The notes below the pieces were generated by a model, which had not been told where the DNA came from, ran no database searches, and saw only the letters and a list, made by a program, of their open reading frames with translations. From Nitrospirota bacterium (GTDB taxonomy: Bacteria > Nitrospirota > Nitrospiria > Nitrospirales > UBA8639): a stretch of 6,005 bases of DNA. Location of the stretch: the NCBI GenBank assembly GCA_029879555.1, contig JAOUQB010000166.1, positions 1-6,005 of the forward strand. The letters are read 5' to 3'. A program made the translations under genes and the position numbers. Positions 5,340 to 6,005 of this stretch are shown piece after piece (the first letter of the stretch is position 1; each line of letters starts with the position of its first letter).

Positions 5340-6005
5340 ATGATGCAACAAACCCACATACAGAGGCTCGAAAAGCTGTTCGTCGATCAGATAGATCTGG
5401 GGACGGCTCAGAATCTTGTCAGCCAAATAGCGGACCTTCAATGTCCGGCCACCATTTTGGAATTATTAGAAGAATTGGGAGAGATTTCCTCAAAAATTCA
5501 AGGCGAAGCCATTTCAGCTTTAGGTGAGATAGGCCGCCGGAGTTGTCTGAGTAGTGTCGTCCCATGGCTTGATTTGGGTATTACCCTCGCGCAGGCAACC
5601 GGGGCATTGGGTCTTCGTTATTTTAAGGAAAGTCCTATGATTCTTGGATTTTTAGGAGAGGCTCCACAAAGAGACGAGCTTCTGGCACAGGTCCTGGAAT
5701 TAGCCGACGGGCCGATGGAGTCCGCGCCACAATGTGCGTATGAGTGGTTTAAGGTGCTGCCTCAGTTGTCTCAAGATCATTCACGGGCAGATATGCAGCA
5801 GTGGGCTTCGTTAGGGATGGAGTTAGCGGGATGGAACTATGTGTTAGGCAATGAATTTTTCCGTGAGAGCCCAGCGATTGCCAGGGCGATCCCACTAGGA
5901 GGGGCGAAAGATTGGATTGGATTTGGCATGAAATTGATGGTGCAAAATAGTTTCGGGAAGCCTGACTATGTAGGCACCTTAGAGTTTTTTCGGACGAGTC
6001 CCAGT
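5340..6005 (+). CDS. N-terminal part of a NorD/CoxE-like repeat protein, incomplete at right edge
   Basis: An open frame of 222 codons runs off the window without a stop. An in-frame TAG at 5307-5309 limits the start to the tandem ATG codons at 5340 or 5343; neither has a clear Shine-Dalgarno. There is no signal peptide or membrane segment, so the visible part should be cytoplasmic. Residues 30-70 look helical and HEAT-like (I-L-E-L-L-E-E-L-G-E-I, then A-L-G-E-I-G). From residue 73 on there are about four tandem units ending in YFKESP (94-99), EWFKVLP (135-141), EFFRESP (172-178) and EFFRTSP (215-221). From memory this repeat type precedes the VWA domain of NorD/CoxE/CbbO-like proteins, which work with MoxR-type AAA+ ATPases to activate metalloenzymes. 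The VWA domain itself would lie beyond the window, so that assignment is inference. A good promoter lies upstream. Confidence 0.8.
   Translation, partial: MMQQTHIQRLEKLFVDQIDLGTAQNLVSQIADLQCPATILELLEELGEISSKIQGEAISALGEIGRRSCLSSVVPWLDLGITLAQATGALGLRYFKESPMILGFLGEAPQRDELLAQVLELADGPMESAPQCAYEWFKVLPQLSQDHSRADMQQWASLGMELAGWNYVLGNEFFRESPAIARAIPLGGAKDWIGFGMKLMVQNSFGKPDYVGTLEFFRTSPS
5556..6005 (+). repeat. Protein-level tandem repeats of about 40 residues
   Basis: Residues 73-222 of the gene starting at 5340 contain four units. Units 1, 3 and 4 have Trp (W76, W155, W192) followed by a hydrophobic helix and an aromatic-Phe-basic-x-Ser-Pro end; unit 2 (about 113-146) is degenerate and lacks the Trp. 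The closing prolines are P99, P141, P178 and P221, a spacing of 42, 37 and 43 residues. The DNA is not obviously repeated, so the duplication is old. Confidence 0.65.

Noticed and set aside
1..6005. Insertion sequence, prophage, CRISPR array, toxin-antitoxin pair or tRNA
   Set aside because: I found no transposase or integrase motifs, no terminal inverted repeats with target duplications, no regularly spaced identical repeats and no tRNA-like cloverleaf.

Overview
The window reads as chromosomal DNA from a Gram-negative bacterium. A member of Nitrospirota (a Nitrospira-like nitrite oxidiser) is my best guess. The pointers are a PEP-CTERM exported protein, which implies an exosortase and a diderm, EPS-producing cell; a NorD/CoxE-like repeat protein; a Fur-controlled bacterioferritin-associated ferredoxin; and coding GC of about one half. 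The taxonomic call is inference from gene content and was not tested by any search. I see no insertion sequence, phage gene, tRNA, rRNA or CRISPR array.

Layout. Positions 17-3225 (+) are a two-gene ECF (energy-coupling factor) vitamin/micronutrient importer. The first gene fuses a QueT-like membrane S component to two ABC ATPase domains. The second, overlapping it by one base, is the EcfT transmembrane coupling protein. Together they supply all four parts of an ECF transporter from two polypeptides. The substrate cannot be read from the sequence. Positions 3246-3285 hold a strong stem-loop with a T-tract on the minus strand, which ends the convergent gene 3312-3872 (-), a small secreted PEP-CTERM protein with a DUF4114-like acidic motif. 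Positions 3873-4381 are an AT-rich, roughly 500-base region without a convincing gene. It carries two candidate minus-strand promoters (one sigma-70-like, one sigma-54-like), a pair of direct repeats, two hairpins and one doubtful 21-codon ORF.

Positions 4382-4588 (-) encode a Bfd-like [2Fe-2S] protein with a good sigma-70 promoter and a near-consensus Fur box right after the predicted transcription start, so it should be induced by iron limitation. Divergent from it, 4824-5129 (+) encodes a DUF167/YggU protein with a GTG start. A good sigma-70 promoter at 5211-5239 then drives, through a leader with a small dyad, an incomplete gene running from 5340 past the right edge. Its 222 visible residues contain about four tandem repeats of roughly 40 residues ending in a (Y/E)-F-(K/R)-x-S-P-like motif, as I recall from the N-terminal part of NorD/CoxE-type VWA proteins.

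The two most interesting points are the S-A-A fusion and its internally consistent ATP-site asymmetry. The first ATPase domain lacks the H-switch histidine and the second has a degenerate signature motif. Because each ATP site combines the Walker motifs and H-switch of one domain with the signature of the other, both defects fall in the same site. That leaves one canonical and one degenerate ATP site. Otherwise the window looks like ordinary housekeeping and accessory chromosome, and I did not find a clearly new defence or mobile system in it.
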